Source of the DNA: JBEKTW01 sp049515655
GTDB taxonomy: Bacteria > Bacteroidota > Ignavibacteria > UBA10030 > SZUA-254
NCBI GenBank assembly: GCA_049515655.1
Contig: JBEKTW010000024.1
Coordinates: 7,832-71,831, forward strand
Length of the DNA: 64,000 bases
Reading direction: 5' to 3'
Below, piece by piece: positions 34,481 to 43,812 of the stretch. The translations under genes were made by a program, and so were the position numbers. A model generated the notes under the pieces. It had not been told where the DNA came from, searched no databases, and saw nothing but the letters and a program-made list of their open reading frames with translations. Position 1 is the first letter of the stretch; each line of letters opens with the position of its first letter.

Positions 34481-35746
34481 CTGAATAGACCTACGACACT
34501 TTCAGCAAGTATTAAGAAAGCCTGGCGCATACTTGGTCCTGGACTTATTACAGGGGCAAGCGATGATGATCCTTCGGGAATAGCAACCTATTCACAGGCA
34601 GGCGCTGGTTTCGGATTTGCAACTCTCTGGACTGCAATTATCACTTTTCCTCTCATGGCTGCGGTGCAGGAGATGTGCGCGCGAATCGGTATGGTAACTC
34701 AAGAGGGACTGACAGCAACATTAAAGAAACAATATCCGAAAAGTATTTTATATCTCATGGCGGTGTTTAGTTTTCCCGCTATTACACTCAACATAGGCTC
34801 GGACATCCAGGGAATGGGGGCCGTCGCCAATTTACTTATGCCTCATGTTCCAACTTTTGTTTTCAGCTTACTTTTTACGGTTCTACTGATTTCCTTTATT
34901 ATCAAATTTCCGTACCAAAAACTCGCTGTTGTGTTAAAATGGCTTTGCCTTTCGTTGCTTCTGTACGTCGTGGTTCCGTTTCTGGTGCATGCGGATTGGG
35001 TGGAAGTCATGAAAAATACTTTCATTCCTACTATTCATTTGAACAGAACTTTTTTTGTCGTACTTGTCGCCATTCTCGGTACCACTATTTCTCCGTACCT
35101 TTTTTTTTGGCAAGCCACCATGGAAGCGGAAGACATTTCTCATAGCCATAAGAGAGTTATAATCAATAAACGAATCTTGAGCGATATGAAGATGGACATT
35201 GATTTCGGAATGTTATTTTCAAACCTCGTTATGTTTTTCATAATCCTTACAACGGGCGCTGTACTGTATACCGCCGGTATCAGACAAATTGATACTGTGG
35301 GACAAGCGGCAAAAGCATTGGAACCATTGACAGGCAAACTTACCTATGTGCTCTTTGCTATCGGTGTCATCGGGACAGGATTTCTGGCAATACCTGTTTT
35401 GGCCGGCTCACTTTCGTACATCCTGGCTGAGACTTTCAATTGGAAGGAAGGATTAGATAAAAAATTTCACGAAGCCAAAGGGTTTTACATTACACTCATT
35501 GTGTCGCTCATAGTTGGATTGTCTCTGGATTTTCTGGGCATAAGCCCGATACGAGCTCTTATCTTCACCGCTGTTTTGTATGGATTGACAGCCCCGGTAA
35601 TGATTGCCATCATTATGCACATTGGTAACAACAAGAAGGTAATGGGAGAATTTACCAACAAGAGATGGTCAAATATTCTCGGATCAATAACGCTGTTCCT
35701 GATGAGCGCTGCCGCCGTTGCGTTGATGTATTTTCAATTGAAGTAG
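34481..35746 (+). CDS. Nramp-family metal transporter homologue with no standard start codon
   Basis: The conserved N-terminus (SIKKAWRILGPGLITGAS, then DDDPSGIATYSQAGAGF) is encoded in frame from about 34506, well upstream of the first in-frame ATG at 34655. No ATG, GTG or TTG lies between the preceding stop (34428) and that region; CTG 34481 is the only near-start. An ATG at 34437 is in another frame and meets TGA at 34482, so a frameshift is likely. About ten helices follow. The TM1 motif is DPSG instead of DPGN, and TM6 reads ISPYLFFWQA instead of the MPH motif, as in non-canonical Nramp relatives, so metal selectivity is uncertain. Confidence 0.8.
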   Translation: MNRPTTLSASIKKAWRILGPGLITGASDDDPSGIATYSQAGAGFGFATLWTAIITFPLMAAVQEMCARIGMVTQEGLTATLKKQYPKSILYLMAVFSFPAITLNIGSDIQGMGAVANLLMPHVPTFVFSLLFTVLLISFIIKFPYQKLAVVLKWLCLSLLLYVVVPFLVHADWVEVMKNTFIPTIHLNRTFFVVLVAILGTTISPYLFFWQATMEAEDISHSHKRVIINKRILSDMKMDIDFGMLFSNLVMFFIILTTGAVLYTAGIRQIDTVGQAAKALEPLTGKLTYVLFAIGVIGTGFLAIPVLAGSLSYILAETFNWKEGLDKKFHEAKGFYITLIVSLIVGLSLDFLGISPIRALIFTAVLYGLTAPVMIAIIMHIGNNKKVMGEFTNKRWSNILGSITLFLMSAAAVALMYFQLK

Positions 35747-35895
35747 AGTGGTGCAGTGTCTTTGTTCGATTCACTATTTCGAACGCTTCTACAACGCAAT
35801 GGCAATCCTTGATTTTTATCGTTTTTTTTGGCTCATTATAGTATTGAAAACTCGAACACACAGATTCGCAACGATATCTCTCCTTTGCTGCGGGA

Positions 35896-38097
35896 ATGAC
35901 CTTTCTTAATCCGCTGGTTCTCTTCGGGCTTGTCGCCGCAGCCATCCCGGTCATCCTTCACCTGCTGAACCTCCGCAAACTCCGGACGATAGAGTTCAGT
36001 ACGCTGACGTTTCTGAAAGAGCTTCAGCAAACGAAGATCCGGCGCCTGAAAATCCGACAAATCCTCCTGCTGTTGATACGGACCCTGCTGGTCGTCCTCA
36101 TCGTGCTTGCCTTTGCGCGGCCCGCGCTCCAGGGGTCGCTGGTCGGACATATCGGCACGCACGCACATTCTTCCGTCGTGTTCATCTTCGACGATTCATT
36201 CAGCATGAAAGCGGCGGATGAATACGGCGAGCTCTTCAAACAAGCGAAGGAAACAGTCGGACGTTTGATCGATTTACTCGAAGAAGGGGATGAGGCATTC
36301 CTCATAAAGCTGTCAGACCTTCCTCAGGCCACCGTCGAACCGGCAACCCACGACTTTAATGCCTTGCGAACGATGATCCGAGAATCTCGCGTCTCGCCGA
36401 TTCGCCGGCCGATAGAAGACGCTATACGCCTCTCCGCGAAACTCCTCGCGGAATCGAAAAATGCCAACAAAGAGGTGTACATCATCAGTGACCTCCAGCG
36501 GACCCTTTTTCCCGTCGACCGCATACAGGGTCAATCCCGCACGCCGGCTCTCTTTGATGACCGCGTCAGGTTTTTTGTGGCCGATATAGGGACGAAAGTC
36601 GCTCCAAACGCGACAATTGATTCGGTTGAAGTGACGACCAAGATACTCGAAACCAACAAGCCGGCTACTGTGTATGCTTCGGTCAGAAACTTCAGCAGCT
36701 CGGCATTGCGCAATTATGTTGTGAGCGTCTTTCTCGACGGCGTCCACGCCGCCCAGGGCAATGTCCAGGTCGAGCCCTGGGGCTCTGCGTCTGTAAACTT
36801 CACATTGACTCCGAAAAGGTCCGGTTTCCTCAAAGGATATGTGGAACTCGAAAACGACGCTTTTGAGGAAGACAACACGCGGTTCTTCACGATGTCCATT
36901 CCGAAACGCATTAATGTTACAATCTCTTCGAATACCAAGGATGAGGCCCGGTATCCTCTCCTTGCCCTCGAGACCAAGACCGGGGAAGGGGAGAACTCGC
37001 TGCTCAATGTGCAACACGTAGAATCTCAGAAATTCTCCTTCGTGGATTTGAAGAACATCGATGTTCTGGTCCTGATGGGCACGAAATCATTATCATCGGG
37101 CACGAGCGACCGCATCAGGGATTTCGTTGAGCGCGGCGGCGGGTTGATCTTGTTCCCCGGTTCCGATTTTCAATCGAACGATTTCAATGCCGGTCTTCTA
37201 CCGGCATTGTCTGTGCCGCCCGTTGAAACTGTGATGTCCTTCGACGCGCAGAGCACAATTTCATTTCAAAACATCGATTTCGACCATCCTCTGTTTGCAA
37301 CGGTTTTTGAAAACTCCTGGAAGGGTGCGCAGAGCAATAAGCGCGCGATTGAATCGCCGGCAATCCTGACCGTACTGAAGCGGCAAACCGGAATTCGGGG
37401 CCGGTCGATCATCACGCTGAGCGACGGGCATCCATTCCTTTCCGAACATAACGTCGGTGAAGGTAAAATTCTTTTTTACTCGGTTGCTCCGGTTCCTTCG
37501 TGGTCCGATTTCCAGTTGAAGGGAATCTTTGTCCCCCTGATGTACCGGTCGGTCCTCTACGTTTCGTCGCGCGAGCAGTCCCAGGCATCCTCGACAGTGG
37601 GCGATGAGGCTTTCATCAGACTCTCGGGGAATGCGACGACCGCGAGGGGTCAATTCACACTTGTGGCTCCCGACGGGAGCGAGGAATTCGTACGACCATC
37701 GGGCACAGCCTCCCCGCAGGGAAGGAAGACGGCAATATCCTCCGAAGGGAGATGGATACAACGAAAACTTATGCTTCCGGGAATCTACGAAGTCCGGAAC
37801 GGTTCAACGCCGGTATCGGTTCTCGCAGCGAATGTGGACGCGCGGGAGTCCGACGGAAGGCGGATTTCGGGCGACGAGCTTTCCGAGTTCTGGAAACGAT
37901 TCGGTGTTCAATCATCATTCGTTCACTTTCTCGGACACGGTGAGCAAGTGCAAGCTGCGGTCGTGCAGTCCCGGTTCGGAGTGGAGTTGTGGAAGTACCT
38001 GATCGGTCTGGCGCTCCTGCTCGCGCTGCTTGAAATGATCGTCGCCCGCGACAGCAAGAAGGAAGCGCAGTCATTGTTTCCAACAACGGGGTCGTAG
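35896..38097 (+). CDS. BatA/VWA-domain membrane protein
   Basis: A 733-residue protein. It begins with the BatA motif (NPLVLFGLVAAAIPVILHLLNLR, RTIEFSTLTFL), a membrane helix at about 55-77, then a von Willebrand A domain (about 95-235) with the MIDAS motif DDSFSMK. Further on is a long periplasmic part with a beta domain (TVYASVRNFSSSALRNY) and a DUF4350/GAT-like part (DVLVLMGTKSLSSG), and a last helix at about 700-722. Such proteins occur in aerotolerance (Bat) clusters of Bacteroidota. HflX follows after 3 bases, so they are co-transcribed. Confidence 0.87.
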   Translation: MTFLNPLVLFGLVAAAIPVILHLLNLRKLRTIEFSTLTFLKELQQTKIRRLKIRQILLLLIRTLLVVLIVLAFARPALQGSLVGHIGTHAHSSVVFIFDDSFSMKAADEYGELFKQAKETVGRLIDLLEEGDEAFLIKLSDLPQATVEPATHDFNALRTMIRESRVSPIRRPIEDAIRLSAKLLAESKNANKEVYIISDLQRTLFPVDRIQGQSRTPALFDDRVRFFVADIGTKVAPNATIDSVEVTTKILETNKPATVYASVRNFSSSALRNYVVSVFLDGVHAAQGNVQVEPWGSASVNFTLTPKRSGFLKGYVELENDAFEEDNTRFFTMSIPKRINVTISSNTKDEARYPLLALETKTGEGENSLLNVQHVESQKFSFVDLKNIDVLVLMGTKSLSSGTSDRIRDFVERGGGLILFPGSDFQSNDFNAGLLPALSVPPVETVMSFDAQSTISFQNIDFDHPLFATVFENSWKGAQSNKRAIESPAILTVLKRQTGIRGRSIITLSDGHPFLSEHNVGEGKILFYSVAPVPSWSDFQLKGIFVPLMYRSVLYVSSREQSQASSTVGDEAFIRLSGNATTARGQFTLVAPDGSEEFVRPSGTASPQGRKTAISSEGRWIQRKLMLPGIYEVRNGSTPVSVLAANVDARESDGRRISGDELSEFWKRFGVQSSFVHFLGHGEQVQAAVVQSRFGVELWKYLIGLALLLALLEMIVARDSKKEAQSLFPTTGS

Positions 38098-38100
38098 ACT

Positions 38101-39390
38101 ATGGAGCTCAAAGAAACTTCGAGAAGAGAACGGGCGATCGTGGTTGGTGTTCTCACCGACCGTGGAGAACGCGCGCAGGCTGAAGAATACCTGGAAGAGC
38201 TGATTCTGCTCGCGGATACGGCCGGAGCCGAGGTTTGTCACAAGATTACCCAGGAACGGAGCGGAATCAATCCCGCTACATTCATCGGCAGCGGGAAAGC
38301 CGAAGAAATCGGAGAACTGGTCGGTGAAGAGAATATCGACTTGGTGATTTTTGACGACGACCTTTCTTCGGTTCAGGTGCGGAACCTCGAAAAGATCATC
38401 AAATGCAAGATCGTCGACCGCAGCGGCCTGATTCTCGACATCTTTGCTTCCCGGGCACGTTCAAAAGAGGCGATGACCCAGGTCGAGCTTGCCCAGCTTC
38501 AATACACGCTTCCGAGATTAACACGACAGTGGACGCACCTTTCCAAACAGTACGGCGGCATCGGGACAAAGGGTCCGGGTGAGCAGCAAATTGAGGTCGA
38601 CCGCCGCGCAATCCGGAAACGCATCGGCATGCTTAAAGAGAAAATCGACCGCATCGACAAGGAACGGGTCGTTCAGCGCAAGAACAGGGGCGACTTCACC
38701 AGGGTCGCGCTTGTGGGCTACACCAACGCCGGAAAATCAACCCTGTTCAAGTTGTTCTCGGGCGCCGAGGTGCTCGTCGAAGACCGTTTGTTCGCAACGC
38801 TCGACACGACGGTGCGTCACGTTGCCCTGTCGCCGACAAAGGGAATTCTCCTTTCCGACACGGTCGGTTTCATCAGGAAATTGCCATCCCATCTTATCGC
38901 GTCGTTCAAGAGCACGCTCTCGGAGACGATCGAAGCCGATATTCTTCTCCATGTCGTCGACGTCAGCCATCCGCGGTATGAGGAACAGATCCAGGTTGTA
39001 CGGTCGACACTGGAAGACCTGAAGGCTTCCGACAAACCGACGATCACGGTGTTCAACAAAATCGACCGGCTCGGCGACCGTTCCGTCCTCACCGCGTTGT
39101 CCAAGACGTACGAACCCTCCGTGAGCATCTCCGCGACGCGCAGCATCAACATCGGATCACTCACGTCGAAACTCCTTGAGCTTGCAGAACACGATGCCGT
39201 TGAGCAAACCATCAGAGTGAAACAATCCGACTACCGGACCATCGCAAAGCTGCATGAAATAGCGGAAATCCTTGAAGAGCGTTATGAAAAGAATAACGTG
39301 GTGGTCAGATTTCGCGTGAGCTCAAAGAACATGGAGCGATTGAAGATCCTGTTTGGCGAGGACAAAGGCAGGAAAATCACTATTCTCTAA
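38101..39390 (+). CDS. hflX: GTPase HflX
   Basis: A 429-residue ribosome-associated GTPase. N-terminal HflX domain (residues 20-190) with INPATFIGSGKAEEIG and the GPGEQQIEVDRRAI segment; GTPase domain with P-loop GYTNAGKSTL, DTVGFIRKLP and NKID. HflX splits stalled or hibernating ribosomes in stress. ATG 38101 lies 3 bases after the VWA gene and 23 bases before suhB, forming a three-gene operon. Confidence 0.95.
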   Translation: MELKETSRRERAIVVGVLTDRGERAQAEEYLEELILLADTAGAEVCHKITQERSGINPATFIGSGKAEEIGELVGEENIDLVIFDDDLSSVQVRNLEKIIKCKIVDRSGLILDIFASRARSKEAMTQVELAQLQYTLPRLTRQWTHLSKQYGGIGTKGPGEQQIEVDRRAIRKRIGMLKEKIDRIDKERVVQRKNRGDFTRVALVGYTNAGKSTLFKLFSGAEVLVEDRLFATLDTTVRHVALSPTKGILLSDTVGFIRKLPSHLIASFKSTLSETIEADILLHVVDVSHPRYEEQIQVVRSTLEDLKASDKPTITVFNKIDRLGDRSVLTALSKTYEPSVSISATRSINIGSLTSKLLELAEHDAVEQTIRVKQSDYRTIAKLHEIAEILEERYEKNNVVVRFRVSSKNMERLKILFGEDKGRKITIL

Positions 39391-39413
39391 CTCTAGAGTA
39401 TTCTGGAACCATC

Positions 39414-40211
39414 ATGCTCAACATTGCCGTCGAAGCCGCCAGAGAGGCCGGGAAATTCATCAAGATGCATTCAGGGAAGATGCGTGAAATTCAACAGAAG
39501 GCGGACCAGGAGAAGAACCTCGTCACCGAAATCGACCGCCGATCGGAAGAAATCATCATCGGCTTGATCAGGAAACATTACCCGCAGCACAGGATCCTCG
39601 CGGAAGAAAGCGGAGCCGGGGGAGCGGGCACTTCGGACTACCGGTGGGTCGTCGACCCGCTGGACGGGACGACCAACTTCACCCACGGTTTTCCCGTGTT
39701 TTGCGTTTCCATCGGCGTGGAGCATAAGGGGGTAATAATTATCGGAGTCATCTACGACCCCAATTTCGACGAGCTCTTCACGGCAGAAAAAGGGAAGGGC
39801 GTTTTTCTCAACGGGAAGAAAATATCCGTTTCGAAGATACCTACACTGAGCAAGAGTCTTCTTGTTACCGGTTTCCCGTATAACATCGTGGAGAATCCGA
39901 ATAACGCCGTTGAACATTTTGTGAATTTCCTGATGAAGGCGCAGGCCGTTCGCCGCATGGGTTCGGCGGCGATTGACTTAGCCTATGTCGCTGCAGGCCG
40001 GTACGAAGGGTTCTGGGAGGTTGCCCTCAACCCATGGGATATGGCAGCCGGCGCCCTGATGGTTCAGGAAGCAGGAGGGATGCTGACGAATTTCAACGGC
40101 GGGGCATTCAATATCTATGACAAGGAAATTGTTGCGAGCAACGGATTGGTACATCAGGAGATGCTGGATGTTATAACGGCAGTAGGATCACTCCGAAAGA
40201 AAGTTTCCTAA
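39414..40211 (+). CDS. suhB: Inositol monophosphatase family protein
   Basis: A 265-residue Mg2+-dependent phosphatase. Motif A DPLDGTTNFTHGFP and motif B WDMAAGALMVQEAGG are intact, as is the EES metal motif (AEESGAG). It hydrolyses inositol monophosphate or related sugar phosphates; SuhB members also affect rRNA transcription. It is the third gene of the VWA-hflX-suhB operon. Confidence 0.92.
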   Translation: MLNIAVEAAREAGKFIKMHSGKMREIQQKADQEKNLVTEIDRRSEEIIIGLIRKHYPQHRILAEESGAGGAGTSDYRWVVDPLDGTTNFTHGFPVFCVSIGVEHKGVIIIGVIYDPNFDELFTAEKGKGVFLNGKKISVSKIPTLSKSLLVTGFPYNIVENPNNAVEHFVNFLMKAQAVRRMGSAAIDLAYVAAGRYEGFWEVALNPWDMAAGALMVQEAGGMLTNFNGGAFNIYDKEIVASNGLVHQEMLDVITAVGSLRKKVS

Positions 40212-40270
40212 CTATCCGGATCAGTGCCGGGAATCCAGCGGGACCGGATGAGCGGAAGCGCTGCCGTAAA

Positions 40271-40636
40271 CTATTTCTTTAGCTGCCGGAGTTTGAACAG
40301 GAGGTTCTCCAGGACGTACGGCTTCTCAACAAAATCCTCAGCGCCGTATCGTTTCGAGTCCATCGCGAGCTTCAGATCGGCGACACCGGTCAGCATTACC
40401 ACCTTGGTCGCCGGAGTATTCTGCTTGATGAATTTCAGGACGTCGATGCCGTTCACCCGGGGCATGCGGATGTCGAGCAACACGATATCGAATTGCTCTT
40501 TCTGGAGGAGGGCGATCGCAACATCCCCGTCATCTGCTGTGCCCACCTCATACCCCGCTTCCTGTAATTCGGCGCCCAGGGCCATCAGAAGTGGCTCTTC
40601 ATCGTCGACGAGGAGAACGCGTACCTGTTTATCCAT
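40271..40636 (-). CDS. Single-domain response regulator (CheY-like)
   Basis: A 121-residue receiver with no output domain. Acidic pair D11-D12, phosphoacceptor D55 (IVLLDIRMP), switch Thr in VVMLTG and Lys in FVEKPY are all present. Such proteins act by binding partners or as phospho-relays. It stands alone on the minus strand, convergent with suhB, without a kinase nearby. Confidence 0.9.
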   Translation of the reverse strand: MDKQVRVLLVDDEEPLLMALGAELQEAGYEVGTADDGDVAIALLQKEQFDIVLLDIRMPRVNGIDVLKFIKQNTPATKVVMLTGVADLKLAMDSKRYGAEDFVEKPYVLENLLFKLRQLKK

Positions 40637-40796
40637 AAATACACCTCTACAACCTTGTGTTAGTGAGATTCGTCCTTTATTATGAACCGTGGCAAGGTAA
40701 ACAAACCTCCGGAAAAAAACAACTATTTTTCTTCTCCGTCGGGTCGTTTTGATCCGAGAATCAAGGCAAAAGAATTCACTGAGTTTTCAAAATGTA

Positions 40797-42131
40797 TTAT
40801 TGAGCAGGCCTCGGATGGACTCCCGATTTGTCTAGCATTGCAACCACGAGTTGGGGGGGAGCCGTCCTTTGAGCACCGATAACGAAAGACTGTTTTACCC
40901 GCTGCCGCACGGATTCCACGATGTCCTTCCTGTCCGTCGTGAGGAGAGCGAGAACCTCGTTGTTTTCGACGTGGTCGCCGACCTTCTTTCTCAGAAGTAT
41001 TCCGGCCTTCGGGTCTATCGCGTCGTCGACTTTCGTTCTTCCGGCGCCCAGCATCAAGCTCGAGAACCCGCATTCGAGGGCATCGATACTTCCGACGTAG
41101 CCCGCGGAAGAGCTCCTGACCTCGACCGCGATTTTTGAGCCGGGATATTTTTCGGGATGATCGACAAAGGTGATGTCACCGCCCTGCCGGCCCACCATTT
41201 CCACGAACTTACGGAATGCCTGGCCGGAATGGATTGCCTCGCGGCACAATCCCATTCCTTCTTCGACGGATTTCGCCTTTCCGCCGAGGTTCACCATCGT
41301 TCCGCCCAGCACGTAGGTCAGCTCCATGAGGTCGGGAACATCCTTTCCCTTCATGCAATCGATGCATTCTACGACTTCATTCCAGTTGCCGATTGCATAT
41401 CCGAGCGGCTGGCTCATATCGGTAAGAAAGCCGACGGTCTTCTTTCCAAATTTTTCACTGACAGCGATCAGAATTTTTGCCAGTTCCATCGCGTCGCTCT
41501 GGGTGCGCATGAACGCCCCGCGCCCGGTTTTGACGTCGAGAACGAGCGCCTCGATGCCTTCCGCGAGCTTCTTGCTCATGATGCTGCTGGCAATGAGCGG
41601 AATGCATTCCACCGTTCCCGTCACATCGCGGAGCGCGTACATTTTCTTGTCCGCAGGGGCGATCTCCCCGGTTTGTCCGATCATCGCGACTCCCACTTCC
41701 GCGACGACAGCTTCAAATTCTGATAAAGAAAGGCTGGTGCGAAAGCCCGGGATCGATTCCAGTTTGTCGAGTGTGCCGCCCGTGTGACCGAGTCCGCGAC
41801 CGGAGATCATCGGCACGGGCACACCACACGCGGCGACTATGGGCGCGAGAATCAAAGAGACCTTGTCCCCGACACCGCCCGTCGAGTGTTTGTCGACTTT
41901 TACGCCCGCGATGCGCGACAGGTTCACAACAGAGCCGGAATGGAGCATGATGTCGGTCAGCGTCGTTGTCTCTTCAAAATCCATTTTCTGAAAGTACACT
42001 GCCATCAGGAACGACGACATCTGGTAATCCGGAATTTCCCCATTGAGATACCCCTTCACGAGGAATTGCAGTTCCTCGCGCAACAATTTGCCGCCGCCCC
42101 GTTTTTTGAGAATTATTTCAGTAGGATTCAT
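40797..42131 (-). CDS. deoA: Pyrimidine-nucleoside (thymidine) phosphorylase
   Basis: A 444-residue enzyme that splits thymidine or uridine to base and (deoxy)ribose 1-phosphate. Family signature KHSTGGVGDKVSL and the phosphate-binding GRGLGHTGGTLDKLESIPG stretch are clear, as are the C-terminal domain features (GYVGSIDALECGF). The length is standard for the family. It is the last gene of the minus-strand group with Nudix and pyrE, linking it to nucleotide salvage. A tandem repeat lies right upstream; no ribosome site was seen. Confidence 0.92.
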   Translation of the reverse strand: MNPTEIILKKRGGGKLLREELQFLVKGYLNGEIPDYQMSSFLMAVYFQKMDFEETTTLTDIMLHSGSVVNLSRIAGVKVDKHSTGGVGDKVSLILAPIVAACGVPVPMISGRGLGHTGGTLDKLESIPGFRTSLSLSEFEAVVAEVGVAMIGQTGEIAPADKKMYALRDVTGTVECIPLIASSIMSKKLAEGIEALVLDVKTGRGAFMRTQSDAMELAKILIAVSEKFGKKTVGFLTDMSQPLGYAIGNWNEVVECIDCMKGKDVPDLMELTYVLGGTMVNLGGKAKSVEEGMGLCREAIHSGQAFRKFVEMVGRQGGDITFVDHPEKYPGSKIAVEVRSSSAGYVGSIDALECGFSSLMLGAGRTKVDDAIDPKAGILLRKKVGDHVENNEVLALLTTDRKDIVESVRQRVKQSFVIGAQRTAPPQLVVAMLDKSGVHPRPAQ

Positions 42132-42147
42132 GAGGATTGACGATTGT

Positions 42148-42312
42148 GGATTTCGGATTGGGGATTTGGGAATGTCGAAGAGCGAATTGTCAATTTCGAA
42201 TTAATGAATATTGCGTATTTCGGGTCGCGGATTTGGGATTTCGGATTGAGGATTTGGGAATATCGAATCGCGAATTGTCAATTGCGAATTAGTGAATGTT
42301 GCGTATTTCGAA
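42148..42312. repeat. Two-copy tandem repeat, 88-bp unit
   Basis: Copy 1 (42148-42235) and copy 2 (42236-42312 and a little beyond) begin GGATTTCGGATTG and end with GCGTATTTCG at matching places (42213 and 42301). The unit itself is made of GAATT/GATTT-like short words. It fills the gap between the Nudix and nucleoside phosphorylase genes. Confidence 0.85.
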
Positions 42313-42331
42313 TTTGAGCTAATTATTCTTT

Positions 42332-42886
42332 TCATTTGCGATGCAATGTCCGGAGGGCCTGGAGGATGGCGCAGATCGACTTCGCGTCGACGATTTCTTT
42401 CCGGTCGATCATGTCGACGGCTTCCGTGAGAGGAACGATCTCGACGGTCATTGTTTGTTCACCTTCCTCGAGTTTCCGGCCGCCCGGTGATTTCGAGAGG
42501 CCGGTCGCAAGGTAGATGTGGAGAACCTCGGTGCAGAACCCCGGAGAGGTGTAAATCGCGAACAATTTCTTCCATTCTTTCGCCAGGTAGCCCGTTTCTT
42601 CTTCGAGTTCACGCTGCGCGCAGTGGAGAGGATCCTCGCCCTTGTCGAGTTTGCCGGCCGGCAATTCCCTCAGAAACTCATTGAGGGGGTAACGATGCTG
42701 CCGGATCAGAATGATTCGTTCGTCGGGGAAGACGGCTAGGGCAACCGCACCGCCGGGATGTTCCGCGACTTCGCGGATCGCCGTCCGTCCTGAGTCGTAC
42801 TGGACGTCGTCGACGACCACGTTGAACACTTTTCCCTCGTACAGTCTATTTCGTTTGAGGAGCTTGAGGTGCATCGGGATTGACAA
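42332..42886 (-). CDS. Nudix hydrolase (ADP-ribose pyrophosphatase type)
   Basis: A 184-residue enzyme. The Nudix box GKLDKGEDPLHCAQRELEEE and TGY follow the G-x5-E-x7-REUxEExGU rule. An N-terminal beta strand region with TAIREVAEHPGGAVALAV and the EEGEQTMTVEIVPL end are typical of ADP-sugar pyrophosphatases (NudF/YjhB-type). It cleaves ADP-ribose or similar. It is in the same minus-strand group as pyrE. Confidence 0.9.
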   Translation of the reverse strand: MSIPMHLKLLKRNRLYEGKVFNVVVDDVQYDSGRTAIREVAEHPGGAVALAVFPDERIILIRQHRYPLNEFLRELPAGKLDKGEDPLHCAQRELEEETGYLAKEWKKLFAIYTSPGFCTEVLHIYLATGLSKSPGGRKLEEGEQTMTVEIVPLTEAVDMIDRKEIVDAKSICAILQALRTLHRK

Positions 42887-42930
42887 TGTGAATGATCCTG
42901 TCGGTGATCAGGCTCGATGATAGCTGCTGG

Positions 42931-43521
42931 TCAGGCATTCTTTCCGGTAGGATTGTTTTCTCTGCTGCCGGGCTTGGAGATCGGGACACCCTTCGCGCAC
43001 AGGGGGCACTTGTCGGGAGTGTACGTAATGACCTTCATGGTAATCGTGGCGAAGAGGTTTTCAATCGCTGCTGTTCCTCCGCTCCGGTCGACGATTGCTC
43101 CGACGCCGGCAACCGTCCCGCCCAGGCGCTTCGCGATGGTGATGACTTCACTGACAGAGCCGCCGGTTGTGATGACGTCCTCACACACGAGGACGCGTTC
43201 GCCTTGTTTGATTTCGAACCCGCGGCGCAGTTGCATCATGCCGTCTTTTCGTTCAGCGAACAGAGTCCGCGCTTCAAGCTGTCGTCCGACTTCCTGGCCG
43301 ACGACAATCCCGCCAAGCGCGGGGGCGATGACGACATCGATGTGTTCGCTCTTGAACCGCCCGGCGATGATTCCGCAGAGTGTCGCGGCATGCCGGGGGT
43401 ACTGCAAGACCTTCGCGCATTGAAAGTATTGAGGGCTGTGCAAACCCGAAGTTAGCTGGAAGTGGCCCTCAAGCAGTGCGTTTGTTTGCTTGAAGATGGC
43501 GAGAATTTGTTCGTGTGTCAT
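42931..43521 (-). CDS. pyrE: Orotate phosphoribosyltransferase
   Basis: A 196-residue enzyme of pyrimidine synthesis that joins orotate with PRPP. The PRPP loop VLVCEDVITTGGS and the N-terminal LTSGLHSPQYFQCA substrate region are visible. The C-terminal piece has a Cys pair (KCPLCAKG) close to the end. It is 44 bases upstream of the Nudix gene on the same strand. Confidence 0.93.
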   Translation of the reverse strand: MTHEQILAIFKQTNALLEGHFQLTSGLHSPQYFQCAKVLQYPRHAATLCGIIAGRFKSEHIDVVIAPALGGIVVGQEVGRQLEARTLFAERKDGMMQLRRGFEIKQGERVLVCEDVITTGGSVSEVITIAKRLGGTVAGVGAIVDRSGGTAAIENLFATITMKVITYTPDKCPLCAKGVPISKPGSRENNPTGKNA

Positions 43522-43596
43522 GAATTAGGAAAATTACTGTTTCTCTTTTGACCCTTTCCCTGTCCCCGACTGCGTCGGGAGCATTCCTTTCCCAAA

Positions 43597-43645
43597 CCTG
43601 TCCTCAGCGAAGTCGAAGGATGGGAGAGGGATTATAGGGTGAGGG
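43597..43645. repeat. Dispersed intergenic repeat, copy 2
   Basis: CTGTCCTCAGCGAAGTCGAAGGA (positions 43598-43620; 20-base core given elsewhere) recurs at 49986-50008 with one change. GGAGAGGGATTATAGGGTG follows and resembles 50245-50265 and 54845-54866. Confidence 0.6.
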
Positions 43646-43718
43646 TTTGTATGAGATTGTTCGGGAAATTATTCTATTCCCTTCGCGTTTCTCTTTCAAC
43701 AGCAGCTTCATCTTTTGC

Positions 43719-43743
43719 AGGTGGTCACAAATTGTGACCACCT
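43719..43743. promoter_or_regulatory. Perfect 25-base palindrome between def and pyrE
   Basis: Arms AGGTGGTCACAA (43719-43730) and its exact complement (43732-43743) around a single A. A further half-site GTCACAA lies at 43760-43766. It is about 200 bases upstream of the pyrE start on the minus strand. No T-run follows on either strand, so an operator is more likely than a terminator. Confidence 0.6.
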
Positions 43744-43812
43744 CGTCCTCGCAGATACCGTCACAATTTATCTATCTCTCCCGAAAGCAGCGCCATAGGA
43801 ATCCCCTCGTCA

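Noticed and set aside
36313..37017. A 234-codon minus-strand frame inside the VWA protein gene
   Set aside because: It is opposite a conserved gene and lacks recognisable motifs.
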